Source: Takakia lepidozioides
Lineage: Eukaryota; Streptophyta; Takakiopsida; Takakiales; Takakiaceae
NCBI GenBank assembly: GCA_030704615.1
Contig: CM060733.1
Location: 47,494,001 to 47,558,000 of the forward strand
Direction of reading: 5' to 3'
Length of the DNA: 64,000 nt
Shown here: piece after piece, positions 20,820-33,100 of the stretch
How the letters are laid out: each line of letters starts with the position of its first letter
Position numbering within the stretch: position 1 is the stretch's first letter
Program-made: the position numbers and the translations under genes
Notes under the pieces: model-generated
The model's input: the letters and a program-made list of their open reading frames with translations, nothing else
Told to the model about the DNA's origin: nothing
The model's database searches: none

Positions 20820-22199
20820 TGCGAAACCACCTCCAGCACTCTCCCCGTCTCTACTGCCCTCTCCCTGGCTTCACCTCGAACTTGCACAATCCGTGCTCTT
20901 TCAGGTGTTCTTTCCTCTCCTCCACTCTCCACCGTATGGGTAATTGCGGGGGCTGCTCTTGCCCGTGATGGTCTAACCGGTGTGTTACTGCCTCTCTGTG
21001 GTGTCTTGGAGGGATCCACCGTCTCTGTGCGTCCCTCGCTTACATTGGCATCTGTCATTTGGGCACCCCTGGCCTCTTCAGCTGTCTTTTCTCTTTCCTC
21101 CTGGCTAGCATTCTGTCTCGTCTGTTCTTTTGCCCTCTCTTTTGCCCTCTCAGGGCTTTCTGTTTCTTACTAGGGCTAGCAGCAGGGGAGCCCTCCAGGA
21201 CGACCACCTTTGATTGAGGCAAAACTGACACCCTGCGCACACTGCTCACTCCCCCCTCCGAAGCCCGTGACGGCTCTCTCGCCGGGGATTGCATGTGCTT
21301 AGTTTCTTCTTTTTCTTTGCGTGGGCGGGCCCTACTGCATGTGCATGAACAACCTCCATTGCCGGATCTGTTGTCCTCATGTCCTCACGCCCTTCACCTG
21401 CCATGCCGCCTGCACCAACCTCCCCAATGCCTATTCTGTCGTACTCTCGTTGCAAGTCCTCCCGTCCACCAACAAAAGGTTTAAGTTTGCCCTCTCGCCC
21501 AAAGTTGGGCGATTCAAACATGCGATGAGTTGGAGCTGTCGATGATACCACCAGCGTGTCGGGCTTGTCGTCACTCTGTCATTGACAAAAATCGTTGAAT
21601 GAAACCAACATCGGTGCAAAAACCAGCATGGCAACGAGCAGCGCAACCACCATAGCAACAATCGTGTGTAGCAGCAAAAAATGAAAACATAACAAGTTTA
21701 GGAAGTATAGAGAGCCATGCAACAACAATGAAAACAAATGCAACCATTGCCTGAGAATGACATGCACAAGCAGCCTTCTCCAGAGCTGCCGGATTTGCAC
21801 ACCGCATGGCAAACAATCTAAGGTTCACTCAACATCTAAAGTTCACTCATCCAGCGAAGCCAAGCCAGGAATGAAGATGCTAAAACAAAGCGAGGTAACA
21901 AAGCGAAAGCAAAAAGAAATCGAACAAACCGAAAGAAGAAGAAGTGGCTTGCCGAGAGTAGCGTACTCGCTCAGTTGGCGCGGGTTGTGAGCAAGACACT
22001 GGATCTCCTGCTGGAGCTTCAGTTTGGCCATGCGAGAGATTGGTCGTCGTCCGTAGTACAGAGCTTTCAAATTCCGCCGCGGTCTGGATGTGAGGTCTCT
22101 CTCAGGAGAGCCACGCCATTCAGGCGGCATAAGTCCCAGCCAAAAGATCTCTTTTTTGGGGGTAATGCCTCAAATAGCATGTTTAAGCCAAGATTAGCA

Positions 22200-23640
22200 T
22201 GAGATTTAGGGTACGTGTCCAGGAAGCCATGCGTCGCCAGCCCGAATGATAACCGACGGCGGGTCGAAATTTATTGCCCAACTGCGCAATTAAATGTCGG
22301 ATGAAGCCCTCCATGTCGGATGAAAATCGACGTAAACAGTCCCGGAATTTCCAACGTAGAGGTAATTTGGAGCGCTGCACGATGGAATTCCGGCGCCGGA
22401 TTTCCATCCTGCAGGTAATTTGGAGCGCAGCAGAATGGAAATTCAGCGCCGAATTTCCATCCGCGCAGGTAGGGCGGCGCGCCAAATATCCCTCACGCAG
22501 GTAATTCAGAAGCGCGCGGATGGAAATCCGGCGGCCGGATTTCCATCCGCACAGGTAGGGTTTCCATCCGCAAGGTTGGGCGGAGGAGCGGATGGATGGA
22601 TGGAGATCCGGCGCCGAATTTCCATCCGGCATGTAATTCGAATCCCGGATGAATGGAAATTCGGCGCCGAATTTCCATCCTCCAGGTAATTCTGAACGAG
22701 GATTTACCTTCCTACCTTCATCGATAGGAATTACCTGCAGGAAGGTAATTCCCGATGAGAATTACTGCAGGAAGGGTATGAAGAATTCTGAATGATGTGT
22801 GAAATATGAAAATACCTGGCGAATTGAAATGGGGCCGAATATCCATACGCCAGCGATCCGACTTACCTGCTGGATGGAAATTCGGGCGCCGAATTTCCAT
22901 CCGTGGGATGGTCTCTGTCGGAGAGGTTGCCGGCCTCTCCGCCGCTCTGTTGGATATTCAGTGCCGAATATTTCCGTCCGGGGGTTGAAGGAAATATGAC
23001 GGCCAGGTGCCGACCTCTCCCCCTTTCCGACTGCATTGGAACGGCCCCGGATTGAAATTCGGCGCCGTTTTCCCATCAGGGGAGGTTTTTATGTCGGCCA
23101 GTTTTCGGTCTCTGACCCCCCGACACAAGACTTCGTTTGGGGGCGGGCCGGATGGAAATTCGGCGCCGAATCTCATCCAGGGGATGCTCTCTGTCGAACA
23201 CGTGACCGACCTCTACGCCCGAGGCGACTTCATCCGGGCGTCCCTGTTCGATATTCGGTTGCCGAATTTCTGTCCGGGGGTTGAAATGTGTCGGCCAAGT
23301 GCCGGCCACTCCCCCTCCCCGACTGCATCCGAACGCCCCGGATGGAAATTCGGCGCCGTTTTTTCATCTGGGGATTTGTGGATGTTTTATGCCGGCCAGT
23401 TTTCGGCCTGACCCCCCGACACGACTCCCTTTGGAGGCCCAGGATGGAAATTGGCGCCGAATCTCCATCCGGGGGATGTTCTCTGTCGCACACGCGCCGG
23501 CATCTGCGCCCGAGGCGACTTCATCCGGGCTTCCCTGTTGGATATTGGGGTGCCGAAGTCCATTCGGGGGTAGTAATGTGACGGCACGGTGTGCCGGCTT
23601 CTCCCCTTCAGCGTCATCATCCGGACGGCCCCCCACTTTT
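22200..23640. repeat. GGCGCC palindromic arrays, inverted relative to element 1
   Basis: From 22,330 to 22,700 units resemble the 30-bp palindrome array of element 1 (GGATGGAAATCCGGC...). From 22,830 to 23,600 they resemble the 286-bp higher-order repeat (GATGGAAATTCGGCGCC, GGGGGATGTTCTCTGTCG, GCCGGCCAGTTTTCGGCCTG). The block lies between the start of copy A and the start of the MULE gene, i.e. in the divergent promoter region. Confidence 0.85.
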
Positions 23641-23719
23641 AGACTAATACCGTTGGCAGTTATTGCGCAAAGACCAGGGGCCGCATTCCGGAGACAAGGT
23701 TCATTAACACTCTGACTGT

Positions 23720-25111
23720 GATTTTTGATGAGATAGGTGGCTCCTTGGATTTGGATCAGGCTTCGTCGCTCGGACAAATCGGCATCGCATTCATCCCATC
23801 GCTTGCATCCCCTTCTATACCAGGGAGCTTCCCGCACGCCATCCTGGCAGTCTTTTGTGTGCACATCTCCAATGGCGGAAAACCCGAGCGCTACAGTGTA
23901 CTGCCCTCCTCACGAGCATAGAGCTTATTCCGTGCGAGGGGACACTGCGGGGGTGATGGAGGAAATATCTGTGCGTTCGATACCACTTGAAACGGGGTCG
24001 GTTTTTTGGAGGAGGAAAGGAGGACTCTAACGGCTTGTTGTCGAGAGTATTGTTGTGGCTCCACGATGATTTCGGCGATGTGGCAGGGAAAAAGGGCGAG
24101 TTCCACCATCGGACAACGTCATATCAGGGGCTGTGGGGGGGACCTTCATTTTGCTAGCCAAATGCACCTTCTATCTGGCGCCTTCCACGAAACACTCCGC
24201 GAATCAGAGAGTGGCTACCTCAAACGAGAGAAGTCCCGACGAACGTAAGTAAATCCAGAGCCGAACCCATCCCTGAAGACGAGCGAGAACCGGGTTGTTC
24301 ACAACCTGTCCGACTCAGACGAGGTCATGGAAGTTCCGAGGTCGTCCTGGAGATCAGGCAATGTCTCAATGGACGTCAGTGGAGGAGGGAGTCATATTCA
24401 CCAGCACGAGCACAGCAGTTCGATTATTCTTGAAATTCTGCGAGGGGCTTCCATGGAGGGACATCGGTCGGAGCTGGCCGGGCTGGACCTACAGCAAGTT
24501 CGCAATTAAATCGGTTACATGCCTTCCCGTTGACGTCGACGTAATATCTTCTTTGAGTTCCCTCCTCGGGCGGAATACTCGAGGGCGTCGGGAATGTTGA
24601 CAAGATATGGATAGAAAAAATGACGGTCATCTTGGTGCGTTACCAAAAACTAGCATGAAGATGCTCGATGGCCAATGTGCGGGTGCGCTACGTTGTTTGT
24701 GCGGGCGCATTGCGGTTTGTTTTCCCCACAATTGCTTCAACTTTAAATCCAGAGGTCACAGGAACGAGGATCCGATTGGCAAGGGCACAGGCTCACAACC
24801 CTTTCGAGCTCAGGAGAAGGTTCCGAACTCCACATTTAAGTGTGCGCCATTGCAAAGAACCACCACCACTGCATGTCTGTTTGTAATGCAAGCAGTTCTA
24901 TGTGTTGCAACGTTTCCCTGACCTACACTCCGAGCTTGAAACACGTTGGTTCCCATTGTACAAATTGGCGAGGGGGAACTCGCGGGAGGCTGCCACGAAA
25001 GCAGAGCAGCTCGTTCAGGCGAGGAGGTTAAGTTAAGTTGAGACGGTGCCAAACCCAAACAGATACAGCTCCAAGCCGCCCTAAGATGATTGGACAGAAT
25101 TAGGTCGGAAG
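23720..25111 (+). pseudogene. MULE transposase, N-terminal half (MULE copy 4)
   Basis: The plus strand is a decayed, inverted copy of the MULE gene at 8.8-10.2 kb. Recognisable pieces include MAENPSATVYCPPHEH (23,880), CKEPPPLHVC (about 24,860) and NWRGGTRG at 24,960. Beyond that it reads into the segment (GNSREAATKAEQLV, then PNPNRYSSKPP in a shifted frame) corresponding to the start of the transposase core in copy 3. Frames change at least at 24,030, 24,240, 24,500 and 24,700. The rest is in the gap. Confidence 0.6.
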
Positions 25112-25611
25112 NNNNNNNNNNNNNNNNNNNNNNNNNNNNNNNNNNNNNNNNNNNNNNNNNNNNNNNNNNNNNNNNNNNNNNNNNNNNNNNNNNNNNNNNN
25201 NNNNNNNNNNNNNNNNNNNNNNNNNNNNNNNNNNNNNNNNNNNNNNNNNNNNNNNNNNNNNNNNNNNNNNNNNNNNNNNNNNNNNNNNNNNNNNNNNNNN
25301 NNNNNNNNNNNNNNNNNNNNNNNNNNNNNNNNNNNNNNNNNNNNNNNNNNNNNNNNNNNNNNNNNNNNNNNNNNNNNNNNNNNNNNNNNNNNNNNNNNNN
25401 NNNNNNNNNNNNNNNNNNNNNNNNNNNNNNNNNNNNNNNNNNNNNNNNNNNNNNNNNNNNNNNNNNNNNNNNNNNNNNNNNNNNNNNNNNNNNNNNNNNN
25501 NNNNNNNNNNNNNNNNNNNNNNNNNNNNNNNNNNNNNNNNNNNNNNNNNNNNNNNNNNNNNNNNNNNNNNNNNNNNNNNNNNNNNNNNNNNNNNNNNNNN
25601 NNNNNNNNNNN
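25112..25611. other. Scaffold gap of exactly 500 N
   Basis: Five hundred N separate the MULE copy 4 fragment from copy B. A round number suggests a placeholder, so the true distance and even the order across it are uncertain. Confidence 0.98.
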
Positions 25612-28600
25612 CTCCCCCAATAGAAGAAATTGTGTTGAGCAGGATCTCCAATCTTATGTGCTGCTTTTCGACAGACGAAAATACAGCAGGATTTGCACAT
25701 GCGCGGAGGTTCTACATGGAGTCAGAGGAGAAGAATCCAACCCTCCCGGAACTCGAATCGTATGTCAAAGCTGCGGAGGTGAGGGCCCGCATAAAGTACA
25801 AGTCCGCGGATGGTAAAGTACGTGGCCATAGCTGATCCCGCCCTTGGGTGCCGACTTTCTGGTGGAGGTGGGAAAGCACTACTCTCGCGCTCTGAAGCCC
25901 ACGATGACATTGGAGAAGCTCCATCGTCTAGCCACATCCTGTGTGGATGCAACAGAAAAGGTGATACATTCTTAACCAAATTGTGGTGGCAACAACTCCT
26001 TTTTGTGGTGTTTGGCGCTTACGAATATGCTGGGTGGTTGGACAGACCGGGTGGCTCCAAATCTGGAATGGTTCCCAAAGTACCAGGGACATGTGGAGCT
26101 TCCCCAAACCGGACAAACTCTCTGACCCCACATTCGACATGTGGATGAACCGCATGACATGGTGGTTTCAGGTACTTCCCCACGCTTCGTTTGGGGCTTG
26201 TACTCTAGTAGGGGGTTGATTCATTGTATTTTTTGAGGAAAGCGATCTGATGGACAATCTCCACAGGTGACGACGACTGAATGCGCAAGAGCAGCTGGAC
26301 ACACAAGCACATCAGTTCAAGATGGAGATATCTTCCTGCAGCAGAGAGCCTGCGTGACTATGTGACGAGGTACTTTCTGCTCTACAAAACCAACCTATTC
26401 TTTCGGGAGATAGCAGATGCTCGCCGGAGCCACGAGTTCACCGACCAGCCGAACGCGGACAAAGCAGCAATGCGCCTTCTGTACAGGTACATACGCGCTG
26501 CCTTTCTTTCAAGTCCTGGCATTTCAGGATGTTAGAGGCCTAAGTGGTGTTAGGGAAAATGGCGCCGAATTTCCAGTCAGGGCTCCGAAAATGGCAAAGT
26601 CCCTAGACTGGCTGGCCCGGAACTGGAAATTCGGCGCCATTTTCCAGTTCCAGGCCCTATTGCCGTTCAGGGACTTAGCCATTTTCGGGCTAAGTCCCTA
26701 GTGTGGCTGGCCCGGAACTGGAAATTCGGCGCCGTTTTCCAGTTCTAGGCCCTATTGCCGTCCAGGGACTTAGCCATTTTCGGGCTAAGTCCCTAGACTG
26801 GCTGGCCATGAAGTGGAAATTCGGCGCCATATTCCAGTTCCAGGCCCTATTGCCGTCCAGGGACTTAGCCATTTTCGGTCTAAGTCCCTAGGGTGGCTGG
26901 CCCGGAACTGGAAATTCGGCGCCGTATTCCAGTTCTAGGCCCTATTGCCGTCCAGGGACTTAGCCATTTTCCGGCTAAGTCCCTAGACTGGCTGGCCCTG
27001 AAGTGGAAATTCGGCGCCATATTCCAGTTCCAGGCCCTATTGCCGTCCAGGGACTTAGCCATTTTAGGTCTAAGTCCCTAGGGTGGCTGGCCCGGAACTG
27101 GAAATTCGGCGCCGTATTCCAGTTCTAGGCCCTATTGCCGTCCAGGGACTTAGCCATTTTCGGGCCAAGTCCCTAGACTGGCTGGCCCTGAAGTGGAAAT
27201 TCGGCGCCATATTCCAGTTCCAGGCCCTATTGCCGTCCAGGGACTTAGCCATTTTCGGTCTAAGTCCCTAGGGTGGCTGGCCCGGAACTGGAAATTCGGC
27301 GCCGTATTCCAGTTCTAGGCCCTATTGCCGTCCAGGGACTTAGCCATTTTTGTGTAAGTCCCTAGGGTGGCTGGCCGGAAGTGGAAATTCGGCGCCGTTT
27401 TCCAGTTCCAGGCCGTATTGCCGTCCAGGGACTTAGCCATTTTCGGGCTAAGTCCCTACACTGGGTGGCCCTGAAGTGGAAATTCGGCGCCATATTCCAG
27501 TTGTAGGCCCTATTGCCGTTCAGGGAGTTAGCCATTTTCGGACCTCATTGGGTTTTTCATGAATGCAGGTACTGTAAGTTCTCGCTTTTGGAGAAAGGTC
27601 ATCTGTCTTTCGAGCCACCATTCTTCCTGGCATGGAGGAACCCTGGGCTGACTCCATGTACACTGACGATATTGTGAAGGAGTGGCATCTGGAACATTTG
27701 CGTGATTGCCCTTGGTATGTGGACCTTCCGCCCGGCTCGCTCGACCCATCCGAGTTTCAATTGAAGCTGGATGCTGAATTCCGACGAAACCGGGCTCCGC
27801 TGCCTCCGTTGGGTGCAAAAGAGGCAAAAGCGCTTGCGAACTCCAGGAAAGCGGCAGAGCTTGCTCAGGCAGGAATTCAAGAGAAATTGCATGAGAAGAG
27901 TAAAGGTCAAAGGAAAAGGACAAGGAAACAGGTGACTGCAGTAACACCCAAAAAGAAGAAAACCATCGGGGCATCGGAGGAGGCGCAGGAGGGGACCCAA
28001 GAGAGTGACTCCGACGCCGATTTTGTTCAAGGTCCTGCGACTGCTGTTGCTCCTACCCAGTCACCGGTCGTCCGGGTTCCCAAGTCAGTTCGGAGTGGGA
28101 CTGGCTCTGCCAAGAAGTTGGCATTTGAGGGCGAGCCTACACGGCGGTATTCGGCGGTGACGTTTACGCACAGGCCAAAGCTAGAACCTCCAACCATCAT
28201 CCAATGCGTCAATGAGAGCTTCCTTGACGCTCTCGCTGCCAGGGCGAAGAAGGTGGCACACAACAAGTCTCTGGCGGAGCAGAAGGGAAAAGCCAAGAAG
28301 AGGGCTGCCGGTACAGAGCCTAAAGACACCCCTGGTTTTGAAGCCATGATGGAATTCTTCACGGCTGTGAGCACGAATTGCAAGAGCACTCGGGGGGGGG
28401 TTGAGGTGGAGAGAGCTTGCGACATGATTCTCCTCGACATTCCAGATGGGGAGCTGCTGGAGGGCCTGGATGGTGTGCCCACCTGGAACAGGTTTACTGA
28501 GGACTACTGGAAAGCCGGGTTTGGGCTGGCGGGGATGCTTCTGGATGACGGTGGATGTGTGGTTGTCCTTGCCACGAGAGGGAAGACCACAGAGAATGCG

Positions 28601-29918
28601 GTGGCAAGGTGGACACCGAAAAGTGTCACCCCGGTCCTCCTCATAAAATGGTTCTGCATCAGTACGCAGGGGTTGCGAACAGAGGGCCAAAGTGTAAGTT
28701 ATCAATCTATTGCATTCACTTCATATTGTGGTGTATGTTAAGTAGACCCTGGAATTGATCCCTTCTTTGTTGGATGTGCAGACATTGGTGTTTGAGGCAT
28801 ATTGCTTTGTGAAGAGAGGGTCTACGTTCAAATTCCGCAACGACGGTCGTCTTGTTGATGCCGCTGTGGACCCTGTAACCTACGATGTCCTCTACAACTA
28901 TGTGCCCCACTCTAGTATGCCGAAGGACACAAAGACAGGCAAACCGTGGCGGTACAGCCGGACCCGAAGCCCTGCTTTCATCCAAACCCTCATGGAGACG
29001 TGCTCGGATGTCCAAGGGCGGATTCTGGACCTCACATGCGGCACGGGTAAGCCTTCACGTGCTCAGTTTGTCCCCTGGCCCCATTGCAATTGCATGCCGC
29101 AAGCTATTAACCGCCCGCTTTGTTCCTCAGGTGCTTCAATGTGGGCAGGGACGTTGTCCGACAGGCATGTGTTCGCCTTCGAGCCAGATACTGCCCTCCA
29201 CAACTCGGAACTTGCAGCGGCTGAACGTCTGCCGAAAGAGGAAGAGGCATCCTCGGAGGATGAGGAAAAATCCGAGAAGGAGCAGGGGGAGGAAGTTGGG
29301 ATCGAGGCCGAGGAGCCCCCGGTTTACGAGTGAGTGGTGGCATTGTAAGTTGCCTCCAGATTTTGTGAGGCACCTCCCTCCGCTCTCTTATTTCATTGAA
29401 AACCCTTTCTGGTTGTGCTGGTATTGACATTCTTCAAGTGGATTTGTTCTTACTGTAGGATGCCAAGTACTGCCGGAGGGACGTCTACACCGGAGTTCAT
29501 GGGCAGGAGGAACGTGCCTTTTTTTGCCAGGGGAGATTTCATGCCTAGTCCAGAAAGGGAGTACATCCTGCCTACTTATGCTGCCCGGCTTGCTTCGGTG
29601 TCCATTAGGAGGTGTTCCGAACGTAGTCGTGTACAGCAGATTTTAGACGAGGCAAGCCTCAAGAAAATGAAGATGAGGGAGGAGGCAGCAGCTATTAGAG
29701 CCCGTCGGGCTCGTAGATTTGTGTTGGATTCTGCTGAGGAAAGTGGGGGAGAAGACGCAGAAGATTCCCAGGAGGTGAGGTGGACAGTCCCCCAAGGAGA
29801 GGACGGGATTTTTGAGAGGCATAGTGGAACTGATGCATCACAGAGCTCGGAGGATGAGGGGGATGAGGGGGATGAGGAAGAAGGTGGGGCAAGTTCCTCG
29901 GAGGGTGTAGGAGAGTAG
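25612..29918 (+). pseudogene. ParB-like / methyltransferase cargo gene, copy B (5' part missing)
   Basis: Starting in the intron before 25,675, copy B repeats copy A in inverted orientation almost base for base. It has the helical middle exons (TLPELESYVKAAEVRARIKY, SLRDYVTRYFLLYKTNLFFRE), the motif-IV exon 27,569-28,693 (ACDMILLDIPDGELLEGL) and the motif-I exon (YDVLYNYVPHSS ... DLTCGTG) with an intact acidic continuation. The last exon is fully open (29,460-29,918). Lesions differ from those of A: an extra base near 25,803 and another near 25,845, and a missing base at about 27,649 that breaks FLAWRNP/ADSMYTDD. The 3' half is better preserved than in A (no stop at the EKEQGEE site). The ParB domain is not present, being lost in or before the gap. 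Confidence 0.7.
26555..27540. repeat. 95-bp tandem array inside an intron of copy B (~10 units)
   Basis: The same double-palindrome monomer as at 16,885-18,850 occurs in the same intron, in inverse orientation because the gene is inverted. About ten units are present against about twenty in copy A. It shows that unit number changed after the two copies separated. Confidence 0.9.
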
Positions 29919-29981
29919 TGCCCATTCCGGCTATGACAGTTAGAACACACTTGTATAGACGTGGCTTGCCACAAAATTTGC

Positions 29982-29987
29982 AATAAA
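29982..29987 (+). terminator. Polyadenylation signal of copy B
   Basis: AATAAA in the family-typical context TTTGCAATAAAATGTTG, 64 bp after the stop codon. Confidence 0.65.
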
Positions 29988-30086
29988 ATGTTGCATTTTA
30001 AGTCCACTGGTGCCACATTCCAACTTCACATGACCCTATTTCCGTGCCTCCTAACCCTATTTCCGTGGACTCACAATGGTCTGCTC

Positions 30087-30155
30087 ATGCTTTTTTTTTT
30101 TCCGCTCATGCTCATGCCGCTCATGCTCATGCCGCTCATGAAATAGCAGCCCCCC
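30087..30155. repeat. Right terminus of the element carrying copy B
   Basis: CCGCTCATGCTCATGCCGCT repeats lead to CATGAAATAGCAGCCCCC. The next base on is inside an exon of gene D (LAWMDY), so the element was inserted in that exon. Confidence 0.82.
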
Positions 30156-33100
30156 TTGCCTGGATGGATTACATTTCAAGCATGTACTCTGACGACATCG
30201 AATGGCACTGGAGCGTGGTTTCCATGGTTCTGGATCACAAAGGGCATGTCACGCAGCTCTTGACAGCCATGCACGACATAAACAAGTAAGTCTCCATCTT
30301 TGTGTTTGTTCCTCGTTTCGACAATTAGAAATCATCTTATGAGTTGACGGTTTTTCCAGGTCCAACGAAACATCTCATGTGACCACCAATCTGTGCCACA
30401 CTCTATTCCGCATCCAGAAGGTAGGGCTGATGCTACTGGAGTCATTCACGAACGTGCTTAGTCCACAGCAGATGAAGAGGTGTGCTGAGAAGAAGACAAG
30501 CACATGGTATAGCTTGACAAGGGAGGCTTTCCTTGACTACATGTACACTGTAAGCTTCTTGACACTGCTTGCTTTTTGACACTGCAAGCTTCTTGACACT
30601 ACCTGTTGTTACTATTTTCTCACAAGTAATGACAGTGTTTCATTCTTTTTACCTGCAATGTATGCAGCAAGAAATAGCAGAAACTGGCTTGAAGGCGAAA
30701 GCTGAGTACTATGATTCCCACACTGAAGAGCAGCGGTCTGCATCTGGGCTTGAGGACACGATGAAGTTCGAGATGAATAATCAAAGGAAGAACCTCATGA
30801 GTGCATTCGACAAACAAATCAGGATAGCAGATCCAAGGCTTGGCACAGAATTTCTGGAGCAGGTGAAAGTGCACTATGACAAGTTTGGCTCCAAGCCAGA
30901 AATGACTCAGGAGAAACTACATCGCCTTTCCATTTCAATGGTGGACAATGCAACGAAAATCAGGTGGTTGGAGATATGGAACTCGGATCCTCTTGTGAGA
31001 GACACGAATATGTTTCCAACTCCAGAGAGAGACCCGAAGACACAAGCAATAAAAGTTGTAAGCGACCAGACATTCGACCAGTGGCTACACAAAGCCACAT
31101 TTTGGAGCCAGGTAAGGATACCACCAAACCATTTTCAGACATGTGTGTTGCTCCGTAATTCCGCTCCCAACCACTCCAAAATTCTTACAAGCTTTCTTGT
31201 TGCAGTTAGAAAAACGTGCAGTGGCTGCACTTGCTGAGTCGATGGCAGACTACAAAATCCAGATGGCTTGCCCCCGGATCACACTGGAGGCCTATATCAG
31301 GAGGTGGAAGCTCGCTGTCTGGAACAATTGCTTCTTCAGGGAGTTTGAAAAAGACAAAGGAATCTCCAGATCGTACGAGTTCAAAAACCAGCTGAACAGC
31401 GAGCAAGCAATGAAACGAGTGTTGTACAGGTGTGATCTCCTTACTCAATTGTGGTACTTGAAGGGCATGCATCTGCAATCTTCTGTCATACTTTCAGATT
31501 TGCGAATTTGCATGGCTTTGAGGGATCTCTGGGGGCTCTGAATGTGCTGTCCAGCAACATTGCGTTGACGCAAAGTTGTTTCCCATGGTCCTGGTTTCAC
31601 TTACCTATATCTGGGTATCCCATACTGGCGTTTTATTGCATGTGAATGGGGGTGAATGGACAGGAAAATCAGCCTTGCGTCAACGCAATGTTGATGAGAC
31701 GCAGACTATGTACCTTTTCCTCTGGTTTGGGGCAGTTCAAATCCAGATCCAATTCTGCCAACTTGAACATAACAATGTTTGGAGTCTATTTCAAATGCTA
31801 TTTTCAGCTTTCACTATGCCAACAAACAGACTTGCGTTGACGCAAGGTTGTTTGGCGGTATGGATTGATGGAAATGTCCCTGTTCATCCCCCAACTTCCA
31901 TGCAATTGTAGGAGACTTTCGATTATCAGATATATTATCGATGTTTGTTTCAACAAAGGAATTCAACATTGCGCCAACGCAATGTTGAATATCCATAGCA
32001 GTACATAGTCAGATGGTGGTTTTTCAGGCATTGTTTCCCATTTCATCTGTGAGTGAAAACAACATTGCGTTGACGCAATGTTGTATTGCACTTGTCAGTC
32101 GTTGTCTCTATCAATACAACGTAACCACTAGGTGTTTCCCATTTCTGCTCGAATCAACATTGCGTCAACGCAAGGTTGATTCTGGACAGCAAAAGTTGAT
32201 TACCAGGTGTTCCCTTCCTTTATTTCAATATCTTCTTCTGAATGTCTGTTCTTTTCCATTTTCCGATTGACTGACTGTTTGGGTTTTTGGTGTTTGATTC
32301 AGGTATATGTATCATATCCTCATACCGGGAAAGTACCTTAGCGATGACCCAGACTTCATCTATTCATGGGCTGACCCCTCCAATGAGAAGACAATGTACA
32401 CGGCTGGTATTGCCAGAGACTGGAGCAGGGCGCACTTCAGAGACTGTGGGTGGTACCTCGACCTGCCAAAACAGGACACACCATTTGATGAAGTTGTTTT
32501 GAGAAACCTGAACGACAATGCCGCAGCGATTGCCCCATTGGCAGACAAAGACATTCAGGACAGAATCATTTCTACTCTGGCTGCAAAAGAGCCCGAGAGA
32601 ACTGCCACTCCAAAACAAAAGGGGAAGACTGTCGGGGATCCTAAGGGGAAGGGGAAAAGTGCAGCTCCGCAAGGACAGGGACCGTCAGAGGTTCCTGTCA
32701 GAGAGCCTTCTCCCGCAAGGAGGGATAGGAGAACATCAAAGTCGAGGGAGCAGCCTTACGAGGCGAGAGAACATCCCTCCAGGGTTTTGGGCCAGTTCAA
32801 TCGTAGGGTGCTGAATGAAAGTTTTCTTGCAATGATGGAGTCCAGGAAGTCCACATTCAAAGGGGTGCCCTCGAAATCATGGGACATGCTTGTTTCGTTC
32901 CTCACTCAGGTAAACATTTGTGTCTAAACTGTTGTATGAATAATTGTGTTTTGGCATCTTGTTGTGGCTTTTCCAGGGGATTGATCTCCTGCTCGATTTG
33001 GATTGGGCTTCTTACACTGTCTCCTGTTTTTCCCTGTAGGTGACAAAAAAACCGGAATGGGTGAATGGAGTTCAGCAGGCATACGCGACTGACCTTGTGG

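Larger units (their letters stand above)
14472..22130 (-). pseudogene. ParB-like / DNA methyltransferase-like cargo gene, copy A (near full length, decayed)
   Basis: The ATG at 22,130 (protein starting MPPEWRGSPERD) is supported by the matching start of copy C at 46,470. In order it encodes a basic N-terminus, a charged low-complexity region (21,551-20,830), a ParB-like domain (about 20,590-20,200), a helical middle (20,040-18,915), and a 378-codon exon with the motif-IV-like strand DMILLDIPDG (16,811-15,677). A motif-I exon ending DLTCGTG (15,588-15,335), its continuation FEPD, and a last exon with an acidic tail follow. Introns follow GT-AG. Lesions include 1-nt shifts near 21,303, 21,165, 20,825 and 20,190, an 11-nt deletion at about 15,493, and CAG-to-TAG changes near 15,096 and 14,609. 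The family would plausibly bind and perhaps modify DNA. Copy A itself cannot make the full protein as assembled, though some single-base shifts could be assembly errors. Confidence 0.72.
14234..25111. mobile_element. Element 2: inverted, longer MULE-type element with near-full cargo gene (open at the gap)
   Basis: A terminus GGGGGCTGCTATTTCATGAGC starts at 14,234 in the opposite orientation to the right end of element 1, only 132 bp beyond the target duplication. Reading inward it meets the cargo gene on the minus strand (copy A, 14,472-22,130), then GGCGCC arrays (22,330-23,620), then a MULE N-terminal gene on the plus strand (23,720-25,111). That is the mirror image of element 1. The right end is lost in the 500-N gap. 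The terminus at 30,155 is not clearly its partner: the 9-10 bp outside 14,234 and outside 30,155 do not match. Confidence 0.72.

Noticed and set aside
24810-25700. ORFs spanning the N gap
   Set aside because: They exist only because N codons are not stops.
14234-30155. One single transposon bounded by the ends at 14,234 and 30,155
   Set aside because: Flanking 9-10 bp do not match, both halves contain the same cargo gene, and a gap lies between; two elements or a scaffold error are likelier.
31554-32178. CRISPR-like or parS cluster by itself
   Set aside because: The sites lie in an intron of a eukaryotic gene and do not match the bacterial parS consensus. They are kept only as a palindromic repeat finding.
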